This document shows positions 1-11,904 of a stretch of 64,000 nt of DNA, piece after piece (within the stretch, counting starts at the first letter, position 1; each line of letters opens with the position of its first letter). This DNA is from Catenaria anguillulae PL171. Its lineage: Eukaryota; Blastocladiomycota; Blastocladiomycetes; Blastocladiales; Catenariaceae. The position numbers and the translations under genes were made by a program. The stretch lies in NCBI GenBank assembly GCA_002102555.1, contig MCFL01000004.1, forward strand, positions 186,001-250,000, read 5' to 3'. The notes under the pieces were generated by a model, which searched no databases, was not told where the DNA came from, and was given only the letters and a program-made list of their open reading frames with translations.

Positions 1-329
1 AGCCCTTGGATGATGACGTCGACATCGACTACGGCTCACCGGGTACCGTCACCGACGCCATGGACGTGACCGAGTCTGGGTTTGGGCTCGGCGGCTCGGG
101 GCGCATGTTTGGCAGGAGCAGCAGCGACGAGAGTACGGTGGATCGGCATCATCCGCAAGCGTCGTCGCATGTTGGAGGTAGAGGGTCGATGACATTGTCA
201 CCGACGGCGCCGGCGTTTCGGCCGCGGTATTCTGCTACGGGAATGGGTGAGGACATGAGGGAAGAGGCGGCAGGGCCCGCCAGAAGCGCCGAGGGTGGTG
301 GAATGCAGCAGTTCCAGATGCAGTATTGA
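1..329 (+). CDS. 3' end of an unidentified protein gene (partial)
   Basis: An open frame runs in from the left edge and stops at 327-329, giving about 108 C-terminal residues. It begins with an acidic stretch (DDDVDIDYG), continues with Ser/Gly/Met-rich low-complexity sequence and ends QQFQMQY. No domain is recognisable. The start and any upstream exons are outside the window. It could be the tail of a regulatory or cytoskeletal protein, but nothing here decides that. The main support is the uninterrupted frame from base 1. Confidence 0.45.
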   Translation, partial: PLDDDVDIDYGSPGTVTDAMDVTESGFGLGGSGRMFGRSSSDESTVDRHHPQASSHVGGRGSMTLSPTAPAFRPRYSATGMGEDMREEAAGPARSAEGGGMQQFQMQY

Positions 330-799
330 ATTCCTGGATGGAAATGTGTGTGTTGGATCACTCGAGAGTTCAAGGCGCAGGCGCAGTCGTCTTTCTCTTA
401 TTGTACATAGTCATACCCAGCTCACAATCTTGGAGCAGGAGCGGTCGAGTGGCAGTGGATTTCCAGTGGCCTGTCACCTTTACATACTCAACTCGTTTGT
501 TTTCGAGTGATTGTTAACCATTCGTCTGTCTCGTCTGTTTTCGTTTCAGACCTATGAGTCTTTGGGCTGTCGTTCGTGCTTATCTATACATATGCAAATC
601 AAGTGCTCTTCACCTGGCATAGCCGATAACAGATGGTTCCCTGATGTGAGACATGATGACATCAGACTGACAATCACTCGCGCTTATGTCGCATTATCAG
701 GAAGGAATGATGATCTTTCGTCTCTAACTGGCTCTATTCTGTCAGATTCTTACACATTTCCGCTATTCGGGACTGCATGCATGATCCAAGCAACCGGGT
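330..799. other. Intergenic, no gene seen
   Basis: Short frames on both strands show no domain or family resemblance. A GTGAGACAT copy, the dispersed motif discussed in the findings, lies at 646-654. Confidence 0.5.
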
Positions 800-1220
800 T
801 GGACAAATCATGACCATTGCCAAGCACCCCAAATGTGATTGCACTCCAACCACCAACTTCTCATCCCAACTTTTGCCCTTAGACTCTCTCTGGCGGAATC
901 CTCGGCGATTCGCGTAATACGTCGTCTGGCAGCGCGAGCTCTGTGTTGCCTGGTCCAGCCACAACAACGAAAACTCCAGCTTCTGCTTGGCCCGAGTGAG
1001 TGGCCATCGCGACAGTGCGGCCCGTTTGAACGGCTTGCCCTGGGTCCTGGTTGACAGCACGCACCAGGCGGTGAAGTTGAGTCATGGCTGGCAACAAGGT
1101 TGCAAACTGATTGGTGTGTGGCGTCGGGAGCTGCGAATAATTTCAAATTTGACCTCAAGGAACATTCATCCAGCTGTTGAACTTGCCAGCTCGACAGCCA
1201 AGGCGATACATTAGTGTGCA
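800..1220 (-). pseudogene. Relic of the cytoplasmic tail of a DSIPPRP-family surface protein
   Basis: Read on the minus strand, two frames carry eroded pieces of the tail seen in the 2340-3692 and 4396-5865 genes. One piece reads VVAGPGNTELALP, matching the paralogue motif AAGPGDSELALP. Another, SWDEKLVVG, matches PEDEELVLPG. A third, LDECSLRSNLKLF, matches SLNGSTLHSQLSS. The pieces are in the right order but in different frames. No signal peptide, cysteine domain or membrane span is left. It is best read as a 3' fragment of a decayed tandem copy. Confidence 0.5.
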
Positions 1221-1279
1221 CCATCGTCTATTGCTTCCTTAACCTCATATCTACATACTCCAAGCTGGTGTCGGACCAA

Positions 1280-2000
1280 GTAACATGAGCTCCTCGTCCC
1301 CGACATTTCCATGCACCTGAATCCCAGCAGCCGCGATCACCTGCCCCGTGCCGCTCGGCAATGCCAACTCTGCATCCGCTGGCCCAGCTCTTACCTCGAA
1401 AACCAATCCTGACAGTCTGGTCGACATGTGTACTGGGTCGATTCGACCGACCGGCTCGTGAACGCTGAAGGGTCGCGGCGGCGGCGGATCGGTGCGTGTT
1501 GCCGCTTGGGAATGCGGCAGAGTGTGTTAAGAAATGGATGAGACTCCAAGTAAAAGATTCAGGTGGCGAGGGTGATAATGCTTATGAGGATGGAACATGC
1601 GTTGCCATCGGCACAAAGGTTTGCGGCGCCGGGTCGTCGGCAACGTGGCTGTGGGTGAATCACGGACAACTTGAGCAGGTTTTGGCGCGGCTGTGTCGGA
1701 CCAGCAGTCGGCACACGCACGTCATGCTAACGAATCCAGTCCACACGATCCCTGGCGCACACGACTGGTCTTGGCCGCGGCTCACACTCGATTTGCACAC
1801 TTGGCCTGCTTGAAGTCTAGGGACACACAGCGGTCTGGTTGGTTCAAGGGCGCGAGGACAACGGGTTGAGGCGGCAATCGGTACTGTCGAAAAACGATGG
1901 CGGGCAGTCGTCGTCTTGTGTACATGGTCCTTGGGGGGTGACAATGGCAGAAGTGGCGGCCAGCAAGGTGGCCCGAGCGGGGTCAGTAAACCAGAGACAA
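1280..2000 (-). pseudogene. Decayed copy of a DSIPPRP-family cysteine-rich surface protein
   Basis: Minus-strand pieces of the family occur in the correct order. Near 1890-1990 is a signal-peptide exon remnant ending QGPCTQDDDCPPSFF, compared with QGPCSNDEDCPSDFF in the intact gene at 4396-5865. Near 1700-1830 is VPRLQAGQVC followed by SCAPGIVWTGFVSMTCV. Near 1285-1400 is the tail signature VRAGPADAELALPSG followed by IQVHGNVGDEELML. The membrane span and most of the stalk are missing and the frames disagree, so no product is expected. It lies head-to-tail with three further copies out to 5.9 kb, which suggests tandem duplication followed by loss. Confidence 0.65.
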
Positions 2001-2339
2001 TGAGGGTTGAGTTCATGGCTCGAGCATTTGCATAGGTTTTGATGGTGTGGTTCATATCCAATTTGGATTACATGAAGAGAGTACGGCTGGTCGTCTTGCG
2101 ACCCGGCCAGCGCAATCAAATGTGCCATAGGGAGGCAGAGCCCATGGCGCTGTGCGTTGTTCAACATTCAAAACGACATAAGATCAGGACGGTATCGTCC
2201 ATGCGCCAGCATATTCAAAGGGATTCGACAGCAGGACCTATGGATATCGTAGATTTATGCATTCGATAGAGAATGAACCACACTCAGCCTCCTAAAGTCA
2301 ATTCCTGGTTCCTCAATCGCCGTCAAACTCATGTCTCCT

Positions 2340-3692
2340 CTACTCTCGAGCTGCAGCATGCGCTGTCGGCCCAGGCAGTACCAACTCCTCATCCTCAGGA
2401 TTCCCATGCACCTGCACTCTTGTACTGTATTGATCCCCGCCTGGCAATGCCAGCTCCGAATCCCCTGGCCCAGCAGCGACCTCAATTTGCACGCCTCCAG
2501 GACCGCTCGATAATGTTGCTTGATCTGCTTGCGATTGAGCCTGAATCCCTGATAACGACGGATGCAGTTGCGCGGGTTGTGCCGGTGACGGTTGCGGCGG
2601 ATCCGGCAAATCGCTCGATAGTTGCGAATGGAGAGTGCTGCCGTTCAAGGACAAGACCTGCGGCGCTGGCATGTGCACAGCCGCATCCGGCTGAGAATCA
2701 AAAGGAGGAGCATGTGCCTGAGGCATTGGCATTTGCGCGGGCGACTGAGGTGGATATGCTTGGGGATTCGATGAGGTGAGAGGTTGGAGTGGGACTTCAA
2801 TGACCGTCTTGGTTTGGCCAGTGGTCGTTGCATGCTCTGCCAGTTGCTTGATGGGCGATTCAGAGGACTTCGATGGGCGAGGTGCAGGAGAAGCAGCGGG
2901 GCCCGTGGTCGGTTTTGGTGGGGGCACCACTACCAAGTCTTGACCGGGGATCGAGTCTTGAATGGTTGGCAGACGAGGTTTGGAGCGGCGTACACGACCA
3001 CATACCACGCCAGACACCACGCCAATGCCCAAGCAAATGATGGCGAGAATCGGCCACCCATGAGGTAAGCTGCTGTCCGTTGACGAGTCGTTGAATCGAG
3101 CCCTTGATTCAGTGGGCACGGTCGATGCTCTCGTACTTGTCGACGCGGATGGCGGCCGAAGTGGAATCGAATCGTCGGGGGTTTCGGCTGCTGACCGCGC
3201 AGCCTGGTCGGGATACTGTTGGCTGCCACTTGCCCAAACAGGGCCAGTACCATTACGCACGCACGTCAAGGCTCCATACCCAGAGCACACGAGCCCTGGT
3301 GCACATGGCTGTTCGTTGGAACCGGGTCCCATTCGCACGCTTGTCCAGCCTCGAGGCGCGGGGCGCACTTCCCATAGAAGACCGGACAATACGTTCGTTT
3401 GTCAAAGCGCTGACAACCCTCTGCAAGCGAGCGCCGGCATTCTTTTGGCATGCACCTACCTTTGTCGCAGTATTGTTTCCCTAGGGAAGGAAACGAGTAT
3501 AGGGTCAGTGTGATCAATGAACCAAACAGATTTGTGCCGGCCGATGGAAAGGCACGCACAGGTGGAACCAACGAACGTGGTCGGGCATTCTTCATCATTT
3601 GAGCATGGTCCTTGGGCGGTAACGATTGAAATTAAGGCAACGGCGATGAATATAGCCACGCAGGAGCGTAGCGGCGAGTGGGTGTATCGCAT
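2340..3692 (-). pseudogene. DSIPPRP-family cysteine-rich single-pass membrane protein, one frameshift
   Basis: Exons (minus): 3692-3569 and 3480-2340, with an 88-bp GT-AG intron. Exon 1 encodes a signal peptide ending VTAQG and the start of the cysteine domain (GPCSNDEECP). Exon 2 continues QYCDKGRCMPKEC, RFDKRTYC and APRLEAGQAC. The frame then breaks near 3321-3330: the cysteine domain resumes (EQPCAPGLVC) one frame over, as if one base were missing relative to the paralogue at 4396-5865. Downstream everything is open: TPDDSIPLRP, stalk, membrane span (PILAIICLGIGVVSGVVCG), the RVRR stop-transfer and a Pro-rich tail with GQTKTVIEVPLQPL and PEDEELVLPGP near the end. The single clean lesion suggests a young pseudogene or a base-call error. 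Confidence 0.7.
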
Positions 3693-4395
3693 GAGGAAAG
3701 TGGAACGACGGTCCAGATCAGGGGTTCCGTATATGCTGTGAATTGATATGTCTGCTTTTGCATGGAGAGCCGGCGTTGATCCGAAGAGCGGCGTGGGAGG
3801 TCGCCGTATATGAGGGCACCCTCCACTTTAATCAAGTCCAAATCATTCACCGTGGTCCGCGGATCAGAAACGTAGATAAAACAAGGACGCCAGGCATTGT
3901 TTTCGTTTTGGGCGTTCTGAGACATCGCCGGGTGGCGCGGTGCGTTTCAACACACGGAAAGACGCGCGAAGTCATCCGCAATATGACCGCGGTTTTCTGT
4001 CTAGGTATCATACCTCGATATTTTGGCGCCGACGCTGTCGCCGACAGCGGCAATGATGGCCGGCCGGCAACAAGTGGGCGATGCCGGGAAACAAGAGATC
4101 GATTCAGCGGGCTCAGCATTGCATGGTGTTGAGGACGCAGCTCAAGGTCTCGATCATTGTGTGGGTTGTCGTGGTGACTACCATGAGACTCTAGGCCAAT
4201 GTCGCAATGTCGCATGAGCTGGCAAAGAATTGAATGCTTTGAAGCGATCGTGAGACAAGTAGGTGGCAGTCATGCTTGTCTCGTTCGAGGCCTGCCCTGA
4301 TCGAGTCCGTCGTGCCTTGGCAAAGCAACATGAACGGGCAGGGATGTAGCCGTGAATACCTATCTATCTACACCAACAGAAGAATCCCAAGGCCT
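3693..4395. other. Intergenic between two tandem surface-protein genes
   Basis: This should hold the promoter of the frameshifted upstream copy. No domain-bearing frame is seen. A GTGAGACAA copy lies at 4250-4258. Confidence 0.45.
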
Positions 4396-5865
4396 CTACT
4401 TGTTAGCCACACCTCCCACATGCCCCGGCCCTGGCAACACCAACTCGTCATCCTCGGGATTCCCATGGACTTGAACTGTGGCACCTTGTTGAAACCCACC
4501 AGGTAACGCCAACTCTGCGTCAGAATGCCGCCGGCTGGGCAACGCCAGTTCCGCGTCGCAAGGCCCAGATGCAACCTCAACCCGCACGCCCCAAGGATCA
4601 CTTGTCGAGTTGGCTACTGAGTCCGCTTGCACTTGCACCTGCGGTGCTGGCGGATACGGCGAGCTGCTTGACAGTTGCGAGTGGAGCGTGCTGCCATTCA
4701 ATGACATGCGTTGCGGTGTCGGCATCTGCATTCTCCCGTTCGGCTGCGCCTCGAATGGATGAATCTGCGGCTGCGGCAATGGCATTGGCATCAGCATTTG
4801 TGTGGGAGATTGAGGAGGGTATGCATATGGATTTGACGACGTGAGAGGCTGGAGTGGGACTTCGACGACCGTGTTTGTCTGGCCAATGGTGACATACTCG
4901 ACATGGTGCTCAATGGCAGATCCATATGGTTGCGAAGAAACCGGCGTTGGCGGCGATGGAGCAGGCGAAGGTATCGGAGGTGCGGACGTGTGAGTTGGTT
5001 TGGGAGGCGGAGCCACAGTCTGACCCGGGAAGGGCCCTTGCGGTGGAGTGGTTGGTGGACGAGGTTTGTACCGGCGCACACGGCCACAAAGCACAGCAGA
5101 CGCGACACCAATGAGCAGACAGATGCCAGCGAGAATCGGCCAAGACAGTGGGAAGCTGCTGGCCGTTGACGAGTCGTCACTTCGAGTGTTTGAAACCGAG
5201 GTCGCAGAGCCGGTTGGTGGTGTTGCTGTTGATGACACTCTTGACGTCGATGTGGTTGTGGATGTGGTGGCAGATGCTGTTGCCCGAGTCGATGCAGACG
5301 GTGGCCGAGGTGGAATCGAATCGTCCGGCTTTTCAGCCGCTGATTGCGCTGCTTGATTCGGGAACTGTGGGACGCCCTGAATCACAGGGCCAGGACCGTT
5401 CCGCACGCAAGTCATAGCTACGAATCCAGAGCACACCAGGCCAGGGGCACAAGGTTGTTCCTCGGAGAAGTCGGGATTCCACCTGCACGCTTGTCCAGCG
5501 AGAAGACGTGGGGCGCATTTTGAATTCCCTGCGGCGGCCGGACAGTACATGCGTTTGTCAAAGCGCTGACAGCCGCCGACCCTTGACCCAGGACATGAAG
5601 TTGGCATGCACCTGCCGTTATCGCAGTATTGTTGAACTATTCGAATTCAAGAACTCGAAAAATTTCAGCTTACGTTCATCAATCGAGACTCGGAAGGTGG
5701 ACAGAGCGGTGTTGTCACAAACGAACCAAAGAAATCACTGGGACAATCTTCGTCATTTGAGCATGGGCCTTGGGCTTTGGCGGTCGCAATGAAGGCAGCT
5801 GCGAGGACAATCACGGCAAGGATGCATCTGAGCCACGGATGGCCAGACGAGCGAGTGAACGGCAT
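4396..5865 (-). CDS. DSIPPRP-family cysteine-rich single-pass membrane protein
   Basis: Exons (minus): 5865-5727 and 5636-4396, intron 90 bp, phase 1, 459 aa. Residues 1-31 are a signal peptide (IATAKAQG). About 33-120 form a cysteine-rich ectodomain: GPCSNDEDC, QYCDNGRCMPTSC, FDKRMYC, APRLLAGQAC, EQPCAPGLVC. About 143-157 is the juxtamembrane block AAEKPDDSIPPRP. It is followed by a Ser/Thr-rich stalk likely to be O-glycosylated, a membrane span at about 210-232 and RVRRYKPRPP. The cytoplasmic tail is Pro-rich with GQTNTVVEVPLQPL and carries DAELALPS, DAELALPGG and DDELVLPGP near the C-terminus. The layout resembles an adhesion or sensing receptor with no enzymatic domain, so function is unknown. 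The start is the only Met before the signal peptide. This is the best-preserved minus-strand family member. Confidence 0.82.
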
Positions 5866-6584
5866 ATGTATATGTAGGTGTTTGGAGACTTGGACGATCG
5901 GCTGTGTGTAACGAAGCTGACAGGGGCAAGGTGAGTTCCGAACTTGCCTTGTGGCCTTGGGAGAGCTCGAGCCGGGGCATGCTGCTCTACCTGTGTATGT
6001 ACTTGTGAATCTAAATAAATAACCTCCACAACTCGATCCATGAAAGCTTTGTCCAAATCATTCTCGACGAAAGTGTGGTGGAACAGAACGAACAAAGCAT
6101 GTGTGTGGTTAGCTCTGTGAGACAATACGAAGGCTTGGTGTTTCAGATCTTCACTAAACTGCCAACTGGCTGGTACGCACGGAAGAATCAAGATCAGAAT
6201 GCGGCAAGGCAGAGTCGCAGACACTGTTTACCTAAGAAGAAATACATCGTCGTTCGTGCAATCGATCCCACACCGTGAAAGACACTGGAATTGGCGAAAT
6301 GAAAAATTGAGCTCTGTTATGGCTCTGAATCACGAGACAACTTCCTCATATGCCTATTGGTGACCGAGACGCCTCTAGAGACATCTGGGCGGCGATGCGT
6401 TCACATGTCTCCCTGCGCACACAAGGCGGGGTCGTGCGAAAGCTCAAAAGGCAAGTGCAAGTGCATGTATTGGGTAATGCGTTGAGGATCATCGTGAGTT
6501 ACTGAGAGAGTCGAAAGTGGTTCGTGCAAAGGATTCGTGGAAATGGGAGTTCAAGTTGAGAGCACAGTGTCACGGACACTATCA
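5866..6584. other. Intergenic: promoter side of the surface gene and 3' side of the carboxypeptidase
   Basis: No credible coding region is seen. GTGAGACAA at 6117-6125 lies about 255 bp upstream of the ATG at 5865. Confidence 0.45.
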
Positions 6585-8262
6585 TCAGGCTCGAAGTGGA
6601 TTTGCAATCGCGTTGCGAACGTAAAGCAGAAAAGCGCCAAAGATCTCCTCGCCCGTCGGAATAATTTGCGACGCCGGCAACATGAACCCAAACTGACCAT
6701 TTTCCGTCTCTGGGTTGGGCCGCAATTCAATCGCGACGCTGTACGGGCGAACGTTGGCAGTACCGGTACTGCCGTCTACCATGGTTTGAGCGTAAAAAAA
6801 GTCGTTGGCGGTGCCGCTCGTTGGATACTGTCGAACATGTCGCTGATGAGTGATCTTGAGTAACGTGAGACAAACACTGCTGGCAAAGCGAACGAACCAG
6901 GTCGACACTCTTGATGGCCAAAAAGTCCTGACCATGCACTCTGTTGACGGCCTGCGCCATCCTCTCTGTGACTTGCTTGTACTGCTCCTCGTGCGGTGTT
7001 GGGTCTGGCGTATCTCCCCATGGCCGCATGATCATTTCCGAGAATGCATGTAAATCCAAGGCGGCAATCATCCTTGGCATTTCCTTGGAAACGTAATCAA
7101 TCACGGCCTTGACTTCGGGCTCGGACGCTGGCCGTGGGCCACGATATGTTTCGTCGCTCGGGTTGAGCGACGCACCACCATTGGGGCTCGCCCAGCGGTG
7201 TGGAAAGTTGCCTGTGCATGGGATCCGAGTAAGCGACAGAAAAGTGCACCGTGGTCAAACAGATGCAAGGGACATGTGTACGGTTCAAGTCAACGCCAAA
7301 TGTGTCGAGAAGCCCATGTCGCCTTCTGTTCTTGCGCCAGAGCCGATTGGTCGTGTGCGAATACATGTACCCATCCGGGTTGAGAACCGGAATGAAATGA
7401 ATATCGACTTGTCCGAGCAACTGCTGAACGAGCGGACTTTTCCGCGATTGCTCGAGCAGCTGGTGCAAAAGATACAACGCTGTGGTCCCCGAAGCCCATT
7501 CACGGCCATGCATGAGTGCTTGGACAAGAGCTTGTGGCTTTGTGTTGTTTGCTGAACCAAGAGACGTCCCAATCTTGACCGAGGCAATGTCCCGCCCTTC
7601 CACCGACTGCCCGCCAATCGAAGGCACAAACTCGCATATGTTTGGGAACTCGGCACACTTGGCTTGCAGGTACTCGACGATTTGCGGGTACGTTCGATAG
7701 TCGTCAAAGAAGGACAAGTCGGTCGCAATGGGCGGATCAGGCGCGGCCATCATTCCAGGACGAGGGCGGCGCGACGGCGGAGGTGTGCGCTGTACAGCGT
7801 CCTTGGCGAGCAATGCAGACACGCTTGGCACCAGGATCCGAAAGTTGAGCTGTCCGCCATTGGCCACACGCAGTTGGTCGATTTCGCGGGTCCCCGGACC
7901 CACGCGAATGTCGATGGAATACCGGCCACGAGCCCAGACGTCAAGTCCACGGGTACTGACGGTTTGGAGCAAGGACTTGGTTGGGTTGACGATGCGAATC
8001 ACGCGATGACCTGCATATCAATTCCCATCGTTGTAATGTCCGGCTATTAGATCATGTTTCGAAATGGAATTGATGCTCGAGTCGTTGTCGTACCAGCAAA
8101 ACTCGTGGCGACGGTACCAAGGCGGCGAACGAAGTCTCCAGGAAGAGAGTAGACGTAGCCAGTAAGCCCGCGAAGGAGGGAATGCGACGGATGTGGAACA
8201 AGCCCAACGAGCACGAGCAGCACTGCAGCGATGTGAATTGCGAAAAGCCCAAATCGAACCAT
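6585..8262 (-). CDS. Secreted M14A zinc carboxypeptidase (carboxypeptidase A type)
   Basis: Exons (minus): 8262-8094, 8010-7282, 7211-6898, 6827-6585. Introns are 83, 70 and 70 bp, GT-AG, and the protein is 484 aa. The start is the Met of MVRFGLF because it opens a clean signal peptide (about 1-28). A pro-region follows (FAGHRVIRIV is the typical propeptide strand). The peptidase domain runs from about 185 to 480. Zinc ligands are in MHGREW (H and E, near 227) and the His of LDLHAFSE. Substrate-binding motifs are NPDGYMYS, RLWRKNRR and the Arg of DLNRNFPHRW. The catalytic Glu is in SVAIELRP (near 438), followed by GFMLPASQIIPT. All key residues are present. The enzyme should remove C-terminal residues from peptides outside the cell after propeptide cleavage. 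The length is ordinary for fungal pre-pro forms. Confidence 0.93.
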
Positions 8263-9027
8263 GACTTTGGGATCAGGAGGGACGGATGGCAAGGACAGCA
8301 AGGGTTCGGGCGAGGCAAGGCGCATTATGCATTATGCTGACGACGGCGGGGTTACGAGTGCTCTTTATGTCCTTCAAGTTTATGGGTCCTGCCCAGCTTC
8401 AGTATCGAGCCGGCAGGTGTTTGCTCCCGTAGTGTGTTGAGGGAGTCGTTGAGGAAACAGCAATGTGCATCATCGGAGTAGCAGATACAATGACGGCCCT
8501 TTGGTTTCTTGGCTCGTCGAATGCGGGATGGCCTCTGCTGCTCTTTGCCTTGTCCCCTCATGTTCAATGTTGAGGCTATTAAGGCTCGATCCCTGGCCTG
8601 TCATTCGTGCGGGGAGGCAGTACTCCGAGCAAGTGATCGGGTGTGTTTTCGCAAGTTCGAGAACACAGGCTCGGTGAGACATCGGCGATCGACAAAAATG
8701 TCATGAGCCCCTGGCTCCGCTTATGTACACATATGTACATGGGCGACCACGGGCATGACAAGAGTGATATATCAGTGCGGGGGCTAGACGAGAGCGAAAA
8801 GTCGCGTCACAATGTCACCGCTGTCGGTGTAAGTACGTAAATACTGAAGTGGGTGTGGTCAAAGTGGTCGGGGCTGGACTGAGGTCGCAAAGCGCTCACG
8901 ATGGCATCGGCAAAAGCAGGTTCCATGTAAGGGTACCGACAAATACAGAGAATAACGGGAACCACGTGGTCTATTCCACAACCGAAAACAAACCGAGGAC
9001 ACACAGAAAGGAATGCCCAACCGGCAT
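8263..9027. other. Intergenic, no gene seen
   Basis: The upstream region of the carboxypeptidase and the 3' flank of PEX19. No frame has a recognisable domain. GTGAGACAT lies at 8674-8682. Confidence 0.45.
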
Positions 9028-10024
9028 TTACATGACATTACAGTCCGGTTGCTCGCCCTTTTCACCCTCCTCGCCCTCCGGCACCAACTCGCGCATCAAC
9101 TCTGCAGGCGGCTGTCCCAACTCCTGAATCTCGGTCATGAGCTGAATCACCTTCTTGCTTTGATCAGCATCCTCGCCACTGCCCTCATTCTCCTCGTAAA
9201 TGGTAATAACCTGCTTCATGAGCGTCAACTGCTTGGTGTACCGGTCATACTCGTCGGCGGGCAACTTGTCCTTGTTTTCGGCCAGATACGCCGGATACCG
9301 ATCGGTTAAGTCGCGCAGCGGCTCGTGCAAAATGTCCTTTGCCATGAGCGACTCCATCATGCCCTCGAGCACAGAGTCAAACTCGGGCGATTCTGTGAGC
9401 GATTCCATTTGACGCATCATTTCCGCCATGAGCGAGTCCATGTCTTCGGCGCCCGCGCCGGCCGTCGACGAGGCCGTGGCATCGGATTCTTCGAGTTTCG
9501 ACATGGTTTGGCGAATGCGGTCTTGGAACGAGCCCGCGGTGGGCTGGCTGGCGGCCCCGCTAGAAGATGAGGCGGCGACCCCGGGTGCTGCGGAGGCGGT
9601 GGGTGCGTTGGGGAGTGGCGTGCCCGAGAACGCCTTGACCATCTCCTCCATAGCCGCGCGCATGGCTGGGTCCTCGTCGTTGCCCAAATTGGACATGAGT
9701 TGTTCCATGCCTGCGCTGAGTTCGCGGGCGAATGCGTCCTCGTCGAGATCGTCCTCCTCCTCCTGCGCACCGGCAGAGACGGCGTCCCCTGTGGTTTTGG
9801 CGGTCGTCGAGGTGGCAGTGGCAGACTTGGCCGACGGCACAGAGGCCGGCGCTGGCTTGGTCATGCCGGCGAGAACATCTATGACCGAAGTAGTCGCAGC
9901 GACGTTAGCGTTTGCTGTGAGGAGAAGGTGAGGTGTTGCGGCACTTACCATCGAGGAGATCGTCATCAATGTCGTCTTCGACCGTGGCCACGGGGGCAGG
10001 GCGGGCAGAGGGCTCGGTAGTCAT
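9028..10024 (-). CDS. PEX19: Peroxisomal membrane protein import receptor PEX19
   Basis: Exons (minus): 10024-9949 and 9878-9028, intron 70 bp, phase 1, 308 aa. PEX19 is the cytosolic chaperone and receptor for peroxisomal membrane proteins and docks on PEX3. The acidic N-terminus EDDIDDDLLDDVLAG fits the PEX3-binding region. Around residues 70-115 lies an acidic helix (LDEDAFARELSAGMEQLM), then an Ala/Ser linker. The alpha-helical cargo domain follows with FQDRIRQTMSKLEES, ESPEFDSVLEGMMESLMAKD, LHEPLRDLTDRYPAYL, YDRYTKQL and a conserved PPAELMREL. The last four residues, CNVM, form a CaaX farnesylation box, as in yeast and animal PEX19. The length is typical. Splicing restores the family's DDLLDD run, which confirms the join. 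No lesions. Confidence 0.95.
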
Positions 10025-10303
10025 GGCAGTATGTACTAGTAGAGTCGCAATATGTATACGATACGTGACACAAGCTTCAATCCATCGGTGTTGACGAGTA
10101 TTTGAGCTCGAAAGAGAGCAGGCCGGGCGGTGGCCTTCTCAATAGGACCCATTTGATTTGCAAGTGGCGGCGGTTGTCGGCAAGTGTGATGTCATCGCTT
10201 GCTGGACGCGTTCGTTCCGAACCCGAGCCCGTGTTGACCCTGCGTCGACTGAAGGCTCTGTGCCTCTAAAAAAGGGCAGTGTATTGAAGCAAAGGAGTGG
10301 CCA

Positions 10304-11511
10304 TCATCTCCTCCCCATAGCCTCCATTCCCGCCACATGCTCCTTGGACGTAATCCATCCTCGCGGGTCGGCACTGGCAGCCCCGCCTCCAATGTCTATG
10401 GCGGCCGAGTGCGGGTGCGACACAATCGAAGCTTTGTGAGCAGGATGGGCAACAAAGACTCCTCCATGATTTGCCGGCGCAGACAAAACAACCACTTGCT
10501 TTCCTGGATCGTACCGCTGCCCGTCACCCACCACTTCCAGAGCTGGCATGGCCAACACTGCCGAGGGAAACGTAACTGGGATACTTGGCGGCTTTGGCGT
10601 CAGGTAATGCTGGGTCGCTGCCGGTTGCTCGACATTTGGATCACCGCTGCTGCCTTCCGGCTTTTGCTGCTTTGCTTCCATCATGGCCCGCCGCCGGTGC
10701 CAAATCATTATGATACACCCGGCTCCAAACACGCTAAACAGGGCGATTCCCACGCCCGTCATGAGGACATTTTGCTCGTTGTCCACTGTTCCGACCGATG
10801 AACGACTTGTTGGTGGTTGCGTACTATTCCGTCCTTGCCTTGGCAACTCGGATCGCGGTACACCGCCACCATTACCAATGGTCCCGTTCATGAACCCCGA
10901 TCCGGTCCCCTTGACACACACGCGATTGAGCACATGGCAAATGTTGCCCGGCCCACACACTTCATTGTTGAGCTGAGTACGCGGGACCGGTTGCGAACGA
11001 TCGATATCAGGAGGAGCATCGAGCTCGGCGTCTGGTGCAAACAGTTGGAACCCACTTCGAACCTCGAGTTGCGGATTGCAGAATGAGCCGAGCGCAACGG
11101 TCGGTTCGCATCGGCCGCCCGGCTGGTCCACGGATGTACAGTACGATGCCGGATTGAATTGCCAGCACGGCGTCAAGGCAGGGTTGAGGGCAGCACACGA
11201 TTGGAGAATGCAGACCCGGCGCGATGGGTCGCAAGAGGAGCCAGCTGTGGTGGGTGAGTGCATACATGGTTCGGGAAACACAATTGTGAGACACTCAATG
11301 GCAAGAATTGGATGCAACGATAGTGTAAATGGGACGCACGTGGGCAGTTGGAAGTTGTCGTGCATGGCAACTGGACGGTGGATTGTGGTGTGGCGGCAAC
11401 ACATCTGCTGCTCGTGAAGGCGGTTGCAATGGCAATCGCAATGAGACGGGCAATGCGGGACTCGGATAACAGCGATCGATGCGAAGATGGACAAACTGTC
11501 TCGGTTGCCAT
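10304..11511 (-). CDS. Cysteine-rich single-pass surface protein (FC/YC family)
   Basis: Exons (minus): 11511-11340 and 11244-10304, intron 95 bp, phase 1, 370 aa. There is an N-terminal signal-like hydrophobic stretch (RLIAIAIATAF). The ectodomain contains LPCTTTSNCP, SCDPSRRVCILQSC, PCWQFNPASYCTS, GGRCEP, SFCNPQLEV, CGPGNICHVLNRVC and an N-glycosylation-prone linker. A single membrane span (LMTGVGIALFSVFGAGC, about 210-233) is followed by WHRRRAMM and a cytoplasmic tail. The cysteine order matches the plus-strand proteins at 18106-24237, so this is a minus-strand member of that family. The tail contains QRYDPGKQ, a motif repeated in the 22540-24237 protein. The start MATETV is preferred over an upstream in-frame Met because it lies directly before the signal. 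No enzyme motif; function unknown. Confidence 0.75.
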
Positions 11512-11904
11512 TTTGCTGTCACGATTGGTTGGCAAGAGTGAAATGCGTGTAAGGTTGAGGAAACATGTGGAAGAGAGTGTCTGAAAGGATTGAGGTGAGA
11601 TTGTTTGGTTCATGTGGTAGCGACCGGGAGTACCTCTGCCTGGGCGTGGGCCACGAGGAGAGTGCTTCTATCCATCATTCAGTGATTCATGGCGCATTCT
11701 CTTCTTGTCAGCCCAATCAGCATTGAATGCTGTGTATGTATGGCTGGTGTACATGTTCAAGTTCACGTCTCAAGGCGCGTGAAGGACCAAAACGGCTGCC
11801 GAACTGTCGATATGGCAACGAATTGGAAGTGCTGAAAGGGCCTCTAGAACGGCATTAAATGGACAAAACGGAGACTAGCAATAAATCATTGGACGAATGG
11901 CACA
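11512..11904. other. Intergenic, nothing recognisable
   Basis: It separates two minus-strand surface-protein genes. I see no coding frame or repeat. Confidence 0.4.

Noticed and set aside
9428-9931. A 167-codon plus-strand open frame
   Set aside because: It is the complement of the PEX19 coding sequence.
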